Shown one piece after another: positions 11,927 through 20,510 of a stretch of DNA of 64,000 nucleotides. The position numbers and the translations under genes were made by a program. The stretch comes from Nitrospinaceae bacterium (GTDB lineage Bacteria > Nitrospinota > Nitrospinia > Nitrospinales > Nitrospinaceae). The stretch is from assembly GCA_024644405.1 (NCBI GenBank), contig JAHELC010000010.1, forward strand, positions 52,596 to 116,595, in the 5' to 3' direction. Position 1 is the first letter of the stretch. Every line of letters begins with the position of its first letter. Below the pieces are notes generated by a model that saw only the letters and a program-made list of their open reading frames with translations, searched no databases and was not told the origin of the DNA.

Positions 11927-12895
11927 TCACCGCTGTTTGCGGAGTTTGGGGTTGTAGGCTTCGCGCAATCCTTCGCCGCACAGGTTGAACGCCAGCACCA
12001 CGAACAGGATGGTGAATCCCGGCATGAACGTCAGCCACGGCGCGTCGAAAATGTAACCCTTGCCGTCGGACAGGATATTGCCCCAGGTCGCATCCGGCGG
12101 CTGCACGCCGAAGCCCAGAAAACTGAGCGCCGACTCGGTGAGGATCGCCGAGGCCACGCCGATGGTGGCGGACACCAGCACCGGCGCGATGGCGTTCGGC
12201 ACGATGTGTTGAAAGATGATGCGCATCTCCGGGATGGCCTGACTGCGCGCGGCCATGACATAATCCTGTTCGCGCAGGGACAAAAACTCGGCACGCACCA
12301 GGCGGGCGGTGCCCATCCAGCTGGTGAGGCCGATCACGATCATGATGTTGTAGATACTGGGCGGCAGCAGCGCGACCACCGTTAAAATCAAAAAGAAAGT
12401 GGGAAAGCATAACATGATGTCGACAAACCGCATGATCAAAGTGTCGACGGTGATGAGTCCCAACCGGATGCGCCCGTAAAACCCGGCCAGTCCGCCCAGC
12501 AGTATACCAACGGAAACCGAAATGCCCACGGCGACAAATCCGATGGTGAGGGATACCGGGGTGCCCTCCAGCATGCGCGAAAACACATCGCGCCCCAGCT
12601 CGTCGGTGCCCAACAGATAGATGTCGAAGGGCGGCGCGTCCTCCGGTTTGACGAGATCGCTGGTAAACGGCGTCATCGGCGGCAGAAATTTTTCCGACAG
12701 CCGTACCGTTGCCGGATCGAACGGTGCGCTGTATTGTGTCAGGAGGATTGCGGCAATGGATAGCACAAATAAAAAAATGAGGAACCACAGGCTGAACACC
12801 GCGCTCCGGTTTTTCCGAAAGACGTTCCACTTTTCGCGAATCGGGCTGAGCTCCTGCTCCGTCAATGTGCCGCCGCTTTGCTCCGCTAGTTCCAT
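11927..12895 (-). CDS. Peptide-type ABC transporter permease (DppC/OppC family)
   Basis: This inner-membrane subunit (322 residues) belongs to the peptide/nickel ABC importer family. It has an N-terminal cytoplasmic stretch (REKWNVFRKNRSAVFSLWF) leading into the first helix, as in DppC and OppC. The later binding-protein-dependent permease core contains the EAA loop (QAIPEMRIIFQHIVPNAIAPV). The ATG at 12895 has GTGAGGATTTT before it; the frame reaches up to 12958 but the extra residues do not match the family. It follows the DppB-like gene by 10 bases. No substrate-binding protein or importer ATPases are encoded nearby, so the transported solute cannot be read from context. It could serve peptides, nickel or glycans. 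Confidence 0.93.
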   Translation of the reverse strand: MELAEQSGGTLTEQELSPIREKWNVFRKNRSAVFSLWFLIFLFVLSIAAILLTQYSAPFDPATVRLSEKFLPPMTPFTSDLVKPEDAPPFDIYLLGTDELGRDVFSRMLEGTPVSLTIGFVAVGISVSVGILLGGLAGFYGRIRLGLITVDTLIMRFVDIMLCFPTFFLILTVVALLPPSIYNIMIVIGLTSWMGTARLVRAEFLSLREQDYVMAARSQAIPEMRIIFQHIVPNAIAPVLVSATIGVASAILTESALSFLGFGVQPPDATWGNILSDGKGYIFDAPWLTFMPGFTILFVVLAFNLCGEGLREAYNPKLRKQR

Positions 12896-12905
12896 AAAAT
12901 CCTCA

Positions 12906-13868
12906 CTACTGCAGTTTGATTCTCGGGTCCGCCACCGCGTATAAGATATCCGACACAAAAGTCCCGATCAGAGTCAGAATGGCGGTGATGAAGTTAAGGG
13001 TTAAGATGACGGGGAAATCCCGGTTGAGAATGGCCTCGAATCCCAGGCGTCCCAATCCCGGCCAGGAAAAAATGGTTTCGATGATGACCGAGCCGCCGAT
13101 CAGGCTGGGAATCAACAAACCGAACATGGTGATGAACGGCAGGAGCGCGTTGCGCAGGCCGTGTTTGTAAATGACGACTTCCTCCGACAAGCCCTTGGCG
13201 CGGGCGGTGCGGATGTAATCCATGTGAATGACTTCCAGCATCTGTGACCGAACGTAGCGGGACAGCACGGCGATACTCCCGGAAGCGAAGATCAGTGCGG
13301 GAATCGTCAAATGCCAGATGCGGTCCATCGTCTGAAACCACGGGCCTGCATCCTCCAGTCCGAACGTGCTGATGCCGATCACCGGAACGTCGAATACCTT
13401 CACCACCAGGATGATGCAAATGTATGCCAGGAAAAATCCCGGAAAAGATATGAGGGTGTAGGACAGCAGGGTTCCCCCCTTGTCCAGTAGCGAGCCGCGC
13501 TTGAGCGCCGCCTGCACGCCGAAGGGAAACGCGATGCACCAGGTGATCAGGGTGGTCACCAGAAACAGCGGCAGTGAGTTGAGAAAACGGTCCCAGATTT
13601 TTCCGAGGACGGGCTGGTTGTCCTTGAAACTTTTCAGCTGGCCGGTAAACAGGTCGCGCATCCAGTAGGCGTATTGCGCGTACAGGGGGTCGTCCAGATG
13701 GAACGCGGCGCGGATGCGGGCGATGTCCTCAGGTTTCATGCGCGGGTTGGACGGGTCCACCAGGCTGGGGTCGCCGGGCGCGAGGTGGACCACCGAATGT
13801 GCGATGATCGAGATGAACACCAGCAGGATCAGCCGCTGGCTGATGTTGCGTAACAGAAATGCGGTCAT
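12906..13868 (-). CDS. Peptide-type ABC transporter permease (DppB/OppB family)
   Basis: The protein is a 320-residue partner permease. The N-terminal helix followed by the family motif HLAPGDPSLVDP, about six membrane segments and the EAA loop (ARAKGLSEEVVIYKHGLRNALLP) identify the DppB/OppB branch. The C-terminus VADPRIKLQ is also typical. The ATG at 13868 has GGAGGGGAA ten bases upstream; the frame continues to 13892 but adds residues encoded by a repeat hairpin. It is the first gene of a four-gene run with dppC-like, ABC-F and methyltransferase genes. The promoter-proximal region contains a dispersed inverted repeat (13879-13914). Confidence 0.93.
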   Translation of the reverse strand: MTAFLLRNISQRLILLVFISIIAHSVVHLAPGDPSLVDPSNPRMKPEDIARIRAAFHLDDPLYAQYAYWMRDLFTGQLKSFKDNQPVLGKIWDRFLNSLPLFLVTTLITWCIAFPFGVQAALKRGSLLDKGGTLLSYTLISFPGFFLAYICIILVVKVFDVPVIGISTFGLEDAGPWFQTMDRIWHLTIPALIFASGSIAVLSRYVRSQMLEVIHMDYIRTARAKGLSEEVVIYKHGLRNALLPFITMFGLLIPSLIGGSVIIETIFSWPGLGRLGFEAILNRDFPVILTLNFITAILTLIGTFVSDILYAVADPRIKLQ

Positions 13869-13878
13869 TTTTTTAATT

Positions 13879-13914
13879 CCCCTCCTTTTCAAGGAGGGGC
13901 TGGGGGTGGTTGAT
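13879..13914. repeat. Dispersed palindromic repeat (CCCCTCCTTTTCAAGGAGGGG type), copy 1
   Basis: A near-perfect palindrome (13879-13899) is followed by TGGGGGTGGTTGAT. The same unit recurs at 63662-63696, in intergenic DNA and in the same orientation. It lies directly upstream of the dppB-like start and supplies part of the Shine-Dalgarno-like GGAGGGG of that gene. Sequence units of this kind are known as dispersed repeats in many bacterial genomes. Confidence 0.75.
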
Positions 13915-13990
13915 GAAAATTCCTTTTTTTAGCCGGTTTTATCCTGTGATCCTGTCGTAGGATTTTCCCGGTTCTGCTATACTTTGGCGC

Positions 13991-14740
13991 ATGGACATTA
14001 TACAGATCGCCCGCTACCTCGACCAGCTATTGGACATCGAAAACATCCAGGACTCTTCCCGCGCGGTGAACGGCCTGCAGGTGCAGAATACCGGGTCCAT
14101 CCGCAAGGTGGGCCTGGCGGTGGACGCATGCCGGGCGACGATCGAGATGGCCATCGAGCGCGACTGCCAGATGATGTTCGTGCATCATGGGATCTTCTGG
14201 GGCGGCCTGCGACCCGTACGGGGACCGCATTACGATAAGTTGTCAGCGATGATACGGGCCAATCTGGGATTGTACTCGGCACACCTGCCGCTGGACATGC
14301 ACCCCGTCCTCGGCAACAACCGGGCACTGGCGGACAAGATCGGCCTCGAACATCCGGAAGTTTTTGGCGAATACGAAGGACAGCTCATCGGTCTCAAGGG
14401 AAAGGTGAAGCGTCAGTCCGCCGCACAATTGGGCAAGACGCTTGAAGAAAAACTGGGCGCTCCGGTGAAAGTGATCGGCGACGGCGACGTGGAGCGGGTC
14501 GGGCTGGTCACCGGCGGCGCGGGAGATATCGTCGGCCAGGCGGTGCAGGAAGAATTGGACTGCTACATCACCGGCGAGGGGGAGAATCATCAGTATCACG
14601 AAGCGATCGAGGGCGGATGCGTGCTCATGTTCGCCGGCCACTACGCGACCGAAACCGGCGGTGTGCAAGCCGTCGGCAAACACCTCGAACAACAGTTCGG
14701 TCTCGAGTCCGAATTCCTCGACTACCCGACGGGGTTGTGA
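13991..14740 (+). CDS. Nif3-like dinuclear metal centre protein (DUF34/YbgI family)
   Basis: The 249-residue protein belongs to the widespread Nif3-like family, hexameric ring proteins with a two-metal site. Metal ligands are visible in MFVHHGIFWG (His-His), YSAHLPLDMHP (His and Asp) and the C-terminal GEGENHQYHEA and FAGHYATETGG segments. Length matches the short (about 250-residue) bacterial form. The biochemical role of the family is not settled; GTP cyclohydrolase-like and metal-chaperone roles have been proposed. A TATACT box at 13978-13983 lies so close to the ATG that a transcript from it would be almost leaderless. The gene is divergent from the dppB-like operon. Confidence 0.92.
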   Translation: MDIIQIARYLDQLLDIENIQDSSRAVNGLQVQNTGSIRKVGLAVDACRATIEMAIERDCQMMFVHHGIFWGGLRPVRGPHYDKLSAMIRANLGLYSAHLPLDMHPVLGNNRALADKIGLEHPEVFGEYEGQLIGLKGKVKRQSAAQLGKTLEEKLGAPVKVIGDGDVERVGLVTGGAGDIVGQAVQEELDCYITGEGENHQYHEAIEGGCVLMFAGHYATETGGVQAVGKHLEQQFGLESEFLDYPTGL

Positions 14741-14746
14741 AGGGGG

Positions 14747-14866
14747 TTATTTTCTAACTTTTTTGATTTTGGCGGGGACGGGAGAACTTTTAACGATCAG
14801 CCACAGGCTGGCGGTGAACACCCCCATTCCGAGAATCAGCAGGCCATCAATATTCGCGAAAGTCAT
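14747..14866 (-). CDS. 39-residue single-pass membrane peptide
   Basis: A very short gene encodes 39 residues. It begins MTFANIDGLLILGMGVFTAS, has one hydrophobic helix of about 19 residues and ends in a basic tail (PAKIKKVRK), which predicts a cytoplasmic C-terminus by the positive-inside rule. The ATG at 14866 has a very good ribosome binding site (AAAGGAATAATT). It starts 10 bases after the stop of the triple PCP_red gene on the same strand, so the two are almost certainly cotranscribed. The size and topology recall small subunits of membrane electron-transfer complexes, but that is only a comparison. I do not recognise a family. Confidence 0.7.
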   Translation of the reverse strand: MTFANIDGLLILGMGVFTASLWLIVKSSPVPAKIKKVRK

Positions 14867-14876
14867 AATTATTCCT

Positions 14877-15728
14877 TTAAAATGAAAACCGGTATTTGTC
14901 GAACAGTTCCATTGAGACTTCGTTGATGTTTTCCTTTTTGACTTCGGCCTCGATGCGTTTGATGGCCATTTCGCGGATGAAGGGAATCGGGATTTTCATG
15001 ACCTTGGCCTTGGCGTCGTCGTGCCAGGTCAACTCGAAATCCGGTTCCTCGTCCTGCTGGGCATCGTACTCGACGTCCCGCTGCTTGTCCTCTTCCGTCA
15101 CTTCCATGCCCATCGCTTCTTTCGCAGAGGCGGGCATAACGTTGTTGAACACTTCCTCGATGATATCCGGAGTGATCATTTTATCACCCCGCTGACGGGC
15201 GCGGCCTTCGATGGTCTGCTTGGCCATGCCAAGCACGAACGGCGGCACCTTCTCCATTTTTTCGATGGCTTCCTTCGACCACGGCATGCCGCTGGTCGGT
15301 GCGGTTTCCATATAATTCTTGAACTTGTCGACGATGTCTTCCTTCTTCTCGGTGCGCAGGGCGAGAAAATCCTGGATTTCCTCGATGACTTCCACCTTGC
15401 GCGGACTCTCGACCATTTTCTGCTTGGCGACGTCGAATGCGCCCATCGACAGCTCCTCGAAACCGAACTGCTTGACGCGCTTGGAAACCAGCATCATCGA
15501 CTCGTTGCGGATTTCTGTCAGGAAATCGGACGTGATGTATTTGAAGCCGCGCTTGACCGCGCGCTGGACCATGACCTTGCGGATGCCGGGCCGCACGAAC
15601 TCCGGCGCGTGTTTGACCCGTTCCCAGGCCTCGACCGTCCACTGCACGCCCATTTCGTCGGCGTAAGGGTGGTCGACGCGATCGGACGCCTCGATTTCCT
15701 TTTCGTGTGCGGTATAATCCTCGGCCAT
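14877..15728 (-). CDS. Protein with three tandem PCP_red domains
   Basis: The 283-residue soluble protein contains three copies of the small helical domain found at the C-terminus of the ChlB/BchB subunit of dark-operative protochlorophyllide reductase. Copies lie at about residues 30-78 (WTVEAWERVKHAPEFVRPGI), 150-198 (WSKEAIEKMEKVPPFVLGMA) and 235-280 (WHDDAKAKVMKIPIPFIREM). Each has the leading Trp, a Pro-Phe turn, an Arg/Lys-rich helix and then an I-T-x-D/E-type segment. The linkers are acidic. The nitrogenase-like catalytic domain of ChlB is absent and no chlorophyll genes are nearby. The function is unknown; stand-alone PCP_red proteins occur in non-phototrophs. A 39-residue membrane peptide is encoded directly downstream. 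Confidence 0.85.
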   Translation of the reverse strand: MAEDYTAHEKEIEASDRVDHPYADEMGVQWTVEAWERVKHAPEFVRPGIRKVMVQRAVKRGFKYITSDFLTEIRNESMMLVSKRVKQFGFEELSMGAFDVAKQKMVESPRKVEVIEEIQDFLALRTEKKEDIVDKFKNYMETAPTSGMPWSKEAIEKMEKVPPFVLGMAKQTIEGRARQRGDKMITPDIIEEVFNNVMPASAKEAMGMEVTEEDKQRDVEYDAQQDEEPDFELTWHDDAKAKVMKIPIPFIREMAIKRIEAEVKKENINEVSMELFDKYRFSF

Positions 15729-15843
15729 ACTTTAATTCCCTGGGGCTTGGCAAAACCCGCGTTTTGATTTATGGTTGGTCAGGCTTTCCCTGTCCATAAA
15801 CCTACTGAAACGCCGGTTTAATGTCAATCCATTTCAAGGATTT

Positions 15844-18800
15844 ATGAACGTGACGACACCCGCCCAACCCTCGCGGCTGGTTTACCTCTATTTCTTCATT
15901 TCCGGGATCACCGCCCTGGTTTACGAGATCATCTGGACTCGCCAGCTGACGCTGGTGTTCGGCCACACGGTGTACTCGGTATCCATTGTTCTAGCGGCGT
16001 TTATGGCCGGGCTGGGGTTCGGCAGCTACGTCTGGGGGCATAGAATCGACCGGGCGGTGGCCCGGCGGGAGGAGACGCCGCCCCTGCTGGTGTACGGCAG
16101 GATCGAAATCCTCATTTTTGTTACCAGCGCCGTGTTGTCCCTGATCTTTTCGGAGTTTCATGTGGTGTACGCGTGGATGCACCGCTGGCTGCCGGAATCG
16201 CCCACCCTGTTCAATGTGCTCAAGGCGGTGCTGGCGTTCCTCCTGATGTTCATCCCCACGACGTTTATCGGGGCGACTCTGCCGATCATCAGCAAGTATT
16301 ACGTGACCGACAACACCCGCCTGGGAACGCAGATCGGTTATTTGTATGCCATCAATACCCTGGGCGCGGCGATGGGATGCGTGTTGACGGGTTTTATATT
16401 CATTTCCAACTTCGGGGTTTTGCAGACCGCGTTGTTCGCCTCCTGCGCCAACCTTATTATCGGTATCGGCTGTATCCGCATCTACCAGGAGGAGCATCCC
16501 GGGGAGAAAACGCCGTGGCGTCTGCCCAGACTTGAATGGCCTTCGGTGACGCTGAGCGGCGATCAGAAACTGTGGATGGGCATCGCCTTCGTCTGCGGTT
16601 TTACCGCGCTGGCGTATGAGGTGCTGTGGACACGACTGCTGGTGTTCAGCATCGCCAGCACCGTGTACTCGTTCAGCCTGATGCTCGCCGTGTTTCTGCT
16701 CGGTATCTGTCTTGGCAGTCTAGTGGTGGTGCCGCTGATGGCGCGTGTCTCTTCATTGCGCACGGTATTGATCGTTCTCCAGGCGGGGATCGGGGTGTAT
16801 GTGCTGTTCACGTTGTTTTCGATGGAGAGCCTGCTGTCCGCCCCGTGGAACAGTTACAACCTGATGAATCCCGGCAAAACCTTTCTGCGTTACTTCACAG
16901 ATTCGGCGGCGCTGATGCTGCTGCCGACGTTACTGTTCGGGATGAATTTTCCGGTGCTCATCAAACTGGCGGCGGGCGGACACGAACACGTCGGCGGCGG
17001 CACCGGCCGGATTTATTCGGCGAATACACTGGGCGCCATCTTCGGTTCGCTCGCAGCGGGGTTTGTATTCCTGCCCTGGCTGGGAACGGAAAAAAGCCTG
17101 ATGGCGGTGGCGACCCTCAATCTGTTGATGGTGCCGCTGTTGTTCGGCACCGGCAGTTACTCGACGCCCATATTGCGCAAGGCAGTGGCGGGCGCGACCG
17201 TGGCGGCGGTGCTGGCTGTGAATGTGTTCCTCCCCGGGAACCTGCTCGATCAATTCTTTATGCGCGACAGCGCCGGCAAGAGGGACTTGAGCCAACTGTT
17301 GTATTTCGAGGAGGGGCTGACGGATACGGTGGCGGTGTTTCAGGACGAGTACGGGATCCTCGATCCCACCGCCAAGCGGCTGATCACCAACGGCATTTCC
17401 ATGTCTTCCTCGAATGTCATCGCCACCCGCTACATGAAACTGCTCGCGCATGTTCCGATATTGCTGTCCGACAACCCGGAAAACGTGATGGTGATCTGTT
17501 TCGGCACCGGGCAGACCACCGGTGCGGCAGGGATTCATCCGCGTGTCGGGCGGGTGGACAGTCTCGAGTTGTCGCCAAGCGTTCTCAACGCCGCGCCCTC
17601 ATTCAAAATAGAGAACCATGACGTGATGAAGAACCCGAAGGTTAATTTTGTTTTGCAGGACGGGCGCAACTTTCTTCTGACCACGCAAAAAAAGTACGAT
17701 GTCATCACCGGCGAGCCACCCCCACCGCGCACCGCCTTTACCGTGAACCTGTACACCCGGGATTATTATGAGGCCGCGCGGGACCGGCTCAAGCCGGGCG
17801 GAATTATGACGCAATGGATTCCCCTGCACAGCCAGAGCGCGGAAGAAGTGGACATGCATTTCAAAACTTTCCTGTCGGTGTTCCCGCATGCCATCGCGTG
17901 GATGTCCGTCGCCAATGAGATGTTGATCATCGGGTCCGATCAGCCGATTACCCTCGACTTTAATAAGTTGAAGGAACGGATGGCGGAGCCCGCCGTAGCG
18001 CGGGCTCTGCAGGATATTTACATACCCGACGCGATCCACCTGCTCAGCAACATCTGGTTTCTGGAAAAGGAGATGCAGGGGCTTTCCGCCGGCCGGCCCT
18101 TGATCACCGACAACCGGCCGCGCATCGAGTTTTATCTCGATTACGGCAAGGTTATCGGGTCCTCCGGACTGGAACGGCTGGTGTTCAACAGGACGCCGGT
18201 GGAGGATGTGGTGCGCCGTATTACGGGCATGGAATATGCGGATACGAAAAATTTCAAACAGCAGTACCGGGCAATGGACTTGTATCAGCGCGGGGTCATG
18301 TATTCCAACCGGGGACTGCTGTTGGAGTCCATTCAGTTGTCCGGCAACGGTGATTTGCCCCGATATCACCTGCAGGCGGGGCGGGACCAGATCGACCGCC
18401 TGCGTGCCCAGCAGAAACAGGCGCCCGGCAACCTCGATCTTCTGCTGAACCTGGGGCACGCGTTTTACCAGATCGGGGAGTATGCCCGCAGTGTGGAATA
18501 TCTGGAACAAGTGCTGGCACAGGAACCGAAACAGGGATTCGCCAATCTGTATCTGGGATACAACCTGATGGAGCTGGGGCAGTGGCGGGAGGCTCGGGAG
18601 AAAATGGAAACGGCGGTCAAAAACGATCCGCGCCAGTTACGGACGGTGATGCAGGAAATCGCGTTGATCGAGTTGATCGGCAAGGTGAAGGAGAAACCGG
18701 GAGACCCGGGTCTGTTGAACGCCCTGGCGAAGTTTTACAATGTGAAGAATGATTACGGGAGATCCCTCGAATATTCCAACCGGGTTCTGGAAGATGATCC

Positions 18801-19077
18801 TATGAATGAAGAGGCCTTGCAAAGCGCGTTGTTCAGTTACCGGGGTCGCGGCGAGCCGCGGGAAGTGATCGGCGCCGGCATCCGTTATGCCATGGTGAAG
18901 CCCGACGACATCCACTATCAATTCATCATGGCGGAAATTTACGTGAAGACCCTGCGGTGCGGTAAAGCCATGCCTTTCCTCGAAAAAATCCTCAATGTGG
19001 ACGATACCTACCCCAGGGCGCAACAATTGATGGACCAGTGTCAGAACAACGTAAGTGAGAAGGTGCCGTTGTCTTGA
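15844..19077 (+). CDS. Polytopic membrane protein fused to spermidine-synthase-like domain and TPRs
   Basis: This 1077-residue fusion begins with two blocks of membrane helices of a spermidine-synthase-associated transporter-like type (SGITALVYEIIWTRQL, repeated as GFTALAYEVLWTRLL), giving about 12-14 segments. A Rossmann-type aminopropyltransferase-like domain follows at about residues 480-740, with VICFGTGQTTGAAG as the nucleotide loop and VDSLELSP, LQDGRNFLL and YDVITGEPPPPRT as later motifs. The last 220 residues are tetratricopeptide repeats (LDLLLNLGHAFYQIGEYARS). The polyamine synthase residue pattern is loose, so true spermidine synthesis is doubtful. The ATG at 15844 has AAGGATTT; the frame runs further upstream to 15775 without support. 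It is divergent from the PCP_red gene. Confidence 0.85.
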   Translation: MNVTTPAQPSRLVYLYFFISGITALVYEIIWTRQLTLVFGHTVYSVSIVLAAFMAGLGFGSYVWGHRIDRAVARREETPPLLVYGRIEILIFVTSAVLSLIFSEFHVVYAWMHRWLPESPTLFNVLKAVLAFLLMFIPTTFIGATLPIISKYYVTDNTRLGTQIGYLYAINTLGAAMGCVLTGFIFISNFGVLQTALFASCANLIIGIGCIRIYQEEHPGEKTPWRLPRLEWPSVTLSGDQKLWMGIAFVCGFTALAYEVLWTRLLVFSIASTVYSFSLMLAVFLLGICLGSLVVVPLMARVSSLRTVLIVLQAGIGVYVLFTLFSMESLLSAPWNSYNLMNPGKTFLRYFTDSAALMLLPTLLFGMNFPVLIKLAAGGHEHVGGGTGRIYSANTLGAIFGSLAAGFVFLPWLGTEKSLMAVATLNLLMVPLLFGTGSYSTPILRKAVAGATVAAVLAVNVFLPGNLLDQFFMRDSAGKRDLSQLLYFEEGLTDTVAVFQDEYGILDPTAKRLITNGISMSSSNVIATRYMKLLAHVPILLSDNPENVMVICFGTGQTTGAAGIHPRVGRVDSLELSPSVLNAAPSFKIENHDVMKNPKVNFVLQDGRNFLLTTQKKYDVITGEPPPPRTAFTVNLYTRDYYEAARDRLKPGGIMTQWIPLHSQSAEEVDMHFKTFLSVFPHAIAWMSVANEMLIIGSDQPITLDFNKLKERMAEPAVARALQDIYIPDAIHLLSNIWFLEKEMQGLSAGRPLITDNRPRIEFYLDYGKVIGSSGLERLVFNRTPVEDVVRRITGMEYADTKNFKQQYRAMDLYQRGVMYSNRGLLLESIQLSGNGDLPRYHLQAGRDQIDRLRAQQKQAPGNLDLLLNLGHAFYQIGEYARSVEYLEQVLAQEPKQGFANLYLGYNLMELGQWREAREKMETAVKNDPRQLRTVMQEIALIELIGKVKEKPGDPGLLNALAKFYNVKNDYGRSLEYSNRVLEDDPMNEEALQSALFSYRGRGEPREVIGAGIRYAMVKPDDIHYQFIMAEIYVKTLRCGKAMPFLEKILNVDDTYPRAQQLMDQCQNNVSEKVPLS

Positions 19078-19103
19078 TAGGGCGGCTTGGGAGGGTCGGA
19101 GGG

Positions 19104-20213
19104 TTAGGAGGTTTTGCGCTGGGGTTGTATGCCTTGGTGGGCGTTGTCAGAGAATTGTTCGGAGATGGCAATCATTTCCGGAAGCAGAGTCATAAAGGTT
19201 CGAAGCACATGGGGATCAAATAATTTTCCGCTTTGACTTTCCATTTCCACAACGGTGTCTTCAACCGACCAGGCTTTTTTGTAGGGTCGGTCGCTGGTCA
19301 GGGCGTCGAAGACATCACACACCGTCACAATCCGTGACACCATGGGAATCTCATCTTCCTTCAACCCCCGAGGATAGCCGCTGCCGTCCCATCGTTCATG
19401 ATGGGATCCGGCGATGATTTCCGCCATTTGAAGAAATTCCGATTCGCTTCCTGATAAAATCAGTGCACCGATTTCCGCGTGAGTTTTCATGACGGACCAT
19501 TCTTTCAGGGTCAGTTTTCCGGGTTTAAGCAGGATTTGGTCAGGAATGCCTATTTTCCCGATATCGTGCATGGGACTGGCGTGGCGAATCAGGTGGCATT
19601 CATCATCGCTCAATCCCAGGCCCCGGGCCAGACGCTCGCACAGTTTGCTGATGCGGATAACGTGCATGCCGGTTTCGTTGTCGCGGTATTCCGCCGCCCG
19701 CGCCAGACGGTGGATGATCTCCACCTGGTATTGGCGCAGTTCCTGGGAGCGTTCCACGACCTGCGTTTCGAGTGATTTTTTATCGCTGTGGAGGCAATTG
19801 TGGAGCATCCGGACTTCCAGGAGATTGTTGATCCGGGCCAGCATCTCTTCCATGATGAAGGGCTTGTTGACAAAATCCTTGGCACCCGCTTTGATCGCTT
19901 TCAACCGGGTCTCGCTGTCCAATTGCGCCGTGAGCACCAGAATCGGAAGATAACTCTCGTTTTCCAGGGTCTTGAGGGCATTCATGACATCGAACCCGCT
20001 GAATCCGGGCATTTTGATATCCAGGAGAATCAGGTCCGGGTTCATGGATTGGTAGAGGTCCGGGGTCGAGCGGGAGTCGGTGGTGGAGGTGATGTTGTGG
20101 TAACCGACGGAATTCAACATCCTTTCAAGGACGTGGATGTTGCCCTGCTCGTCATCAACGATCAAGATCTTGGCATTGGTGAATTTGGCGTCTCGGGATA
20201 ACGAGGAAATCAT
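19104..20213 (-). CDS. HD-GYP response regulator (RpfG-like c-di-GMP phosphodiesterase)
   Basis: The 369-residue protein combines a receiver domain (Asp65 in LILLDIKMPG, Lys117 in FVNKPF) with an HD-GYP hydrolase. The HD pair is at about 216-217 in MHDIGKIGIPD and the GYP block is HHERWDGSGYPRGL near residues 271-284. These residues are those expected of an active c-di-GMP phosphodiesterase, so phosphorylation would lower c-di-GMP and favour motility over attachment. The ATG at 20213 gives the usual short lead-in to the receiver; an in-frame GTG at 20267 is less likely. It is convergent with the TPR fusion gene and no histidine kinase lies nearby. Confidence 0.93.
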   Translation of the reverse strand: MISSLSRDAKFTNAKILIVDDEQGNIHVLERMLNSVGYHNITSTTDSRSTPDLYQSMNPDLILLDIKMPGFSGFDVMNALKTLENESYLPILVLTAQLDSETRLKAIKAGAKDFVNKPFIMEEMLARINNLLEVRMLHNCLHSDKKSLETQVVERSQELRQYQVEIIHRLARAAEYRDNETGMHVIRISKLCERLARGLGLSDDECHLIRHASPMHDIGKIGIPDQILLKPGKLTLKEWSVMKTHAEIGALILSGSESEFLQMAEIIAGSHHERWDGSGYPRGLKEDEIPMVSRIVTVCDVFDALTSDRPYKKAWSVEDTVVEMESQSGKLFDPHVLRTFMTLLPEMIAISEQFSDNAHQGIQPQRKTS

Positions 20214-20510
20214 AAATTGCCGGGGCCAGCGATTAATAAAGCCGTAATAAATTCTAGAGCAACCCACCCAAGATAAAAATTACCGTGAATCTCAGTGTGA
20301 TGATATATGCTAATCGAAAAACTACACCCCGTCAATCCTGTTTGAATTTACTTCAACAAACTCAATTACTTATATTTTTCGCATACTTAGAGATATTCCA
20401 GCCGTTGGTTTCTCCTCCCTAAACCCCCCTAAAAACAGTGGTTTATAGAAGGTGAAAATGAATCAAAGAAGCCCTTAATAATTAGCTAATTTCAAAGTTT
20501 ATGGTGGATT
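20214..20510. other. AT-rich intergenic region, no gene seen
   Basis: About 300 bases separate the start of the HD-GYP gene from the stop of the aldo/keto reductase gene. The stretch is clearly more AT-rich than its surroundings and must contain the promoter of the HD-GYP gene. I found no convincing open frame, RNA structure or strong promoter match in it. Confidence 0.5.

Noticed and set aside
11907..12830. 307-codon minus-strand frame overlapping the DppC-like gene
   Set aside because: His/Arg-rich frame in another phase of the permease gene; the permease has clear family motifs.
13978..13990. Leaderless promoter of the Nif3-like gene
   Set aside because: A TATACT box exists, but there is no convincing -35 box at 16-18 bases, so the call is too weak to list.
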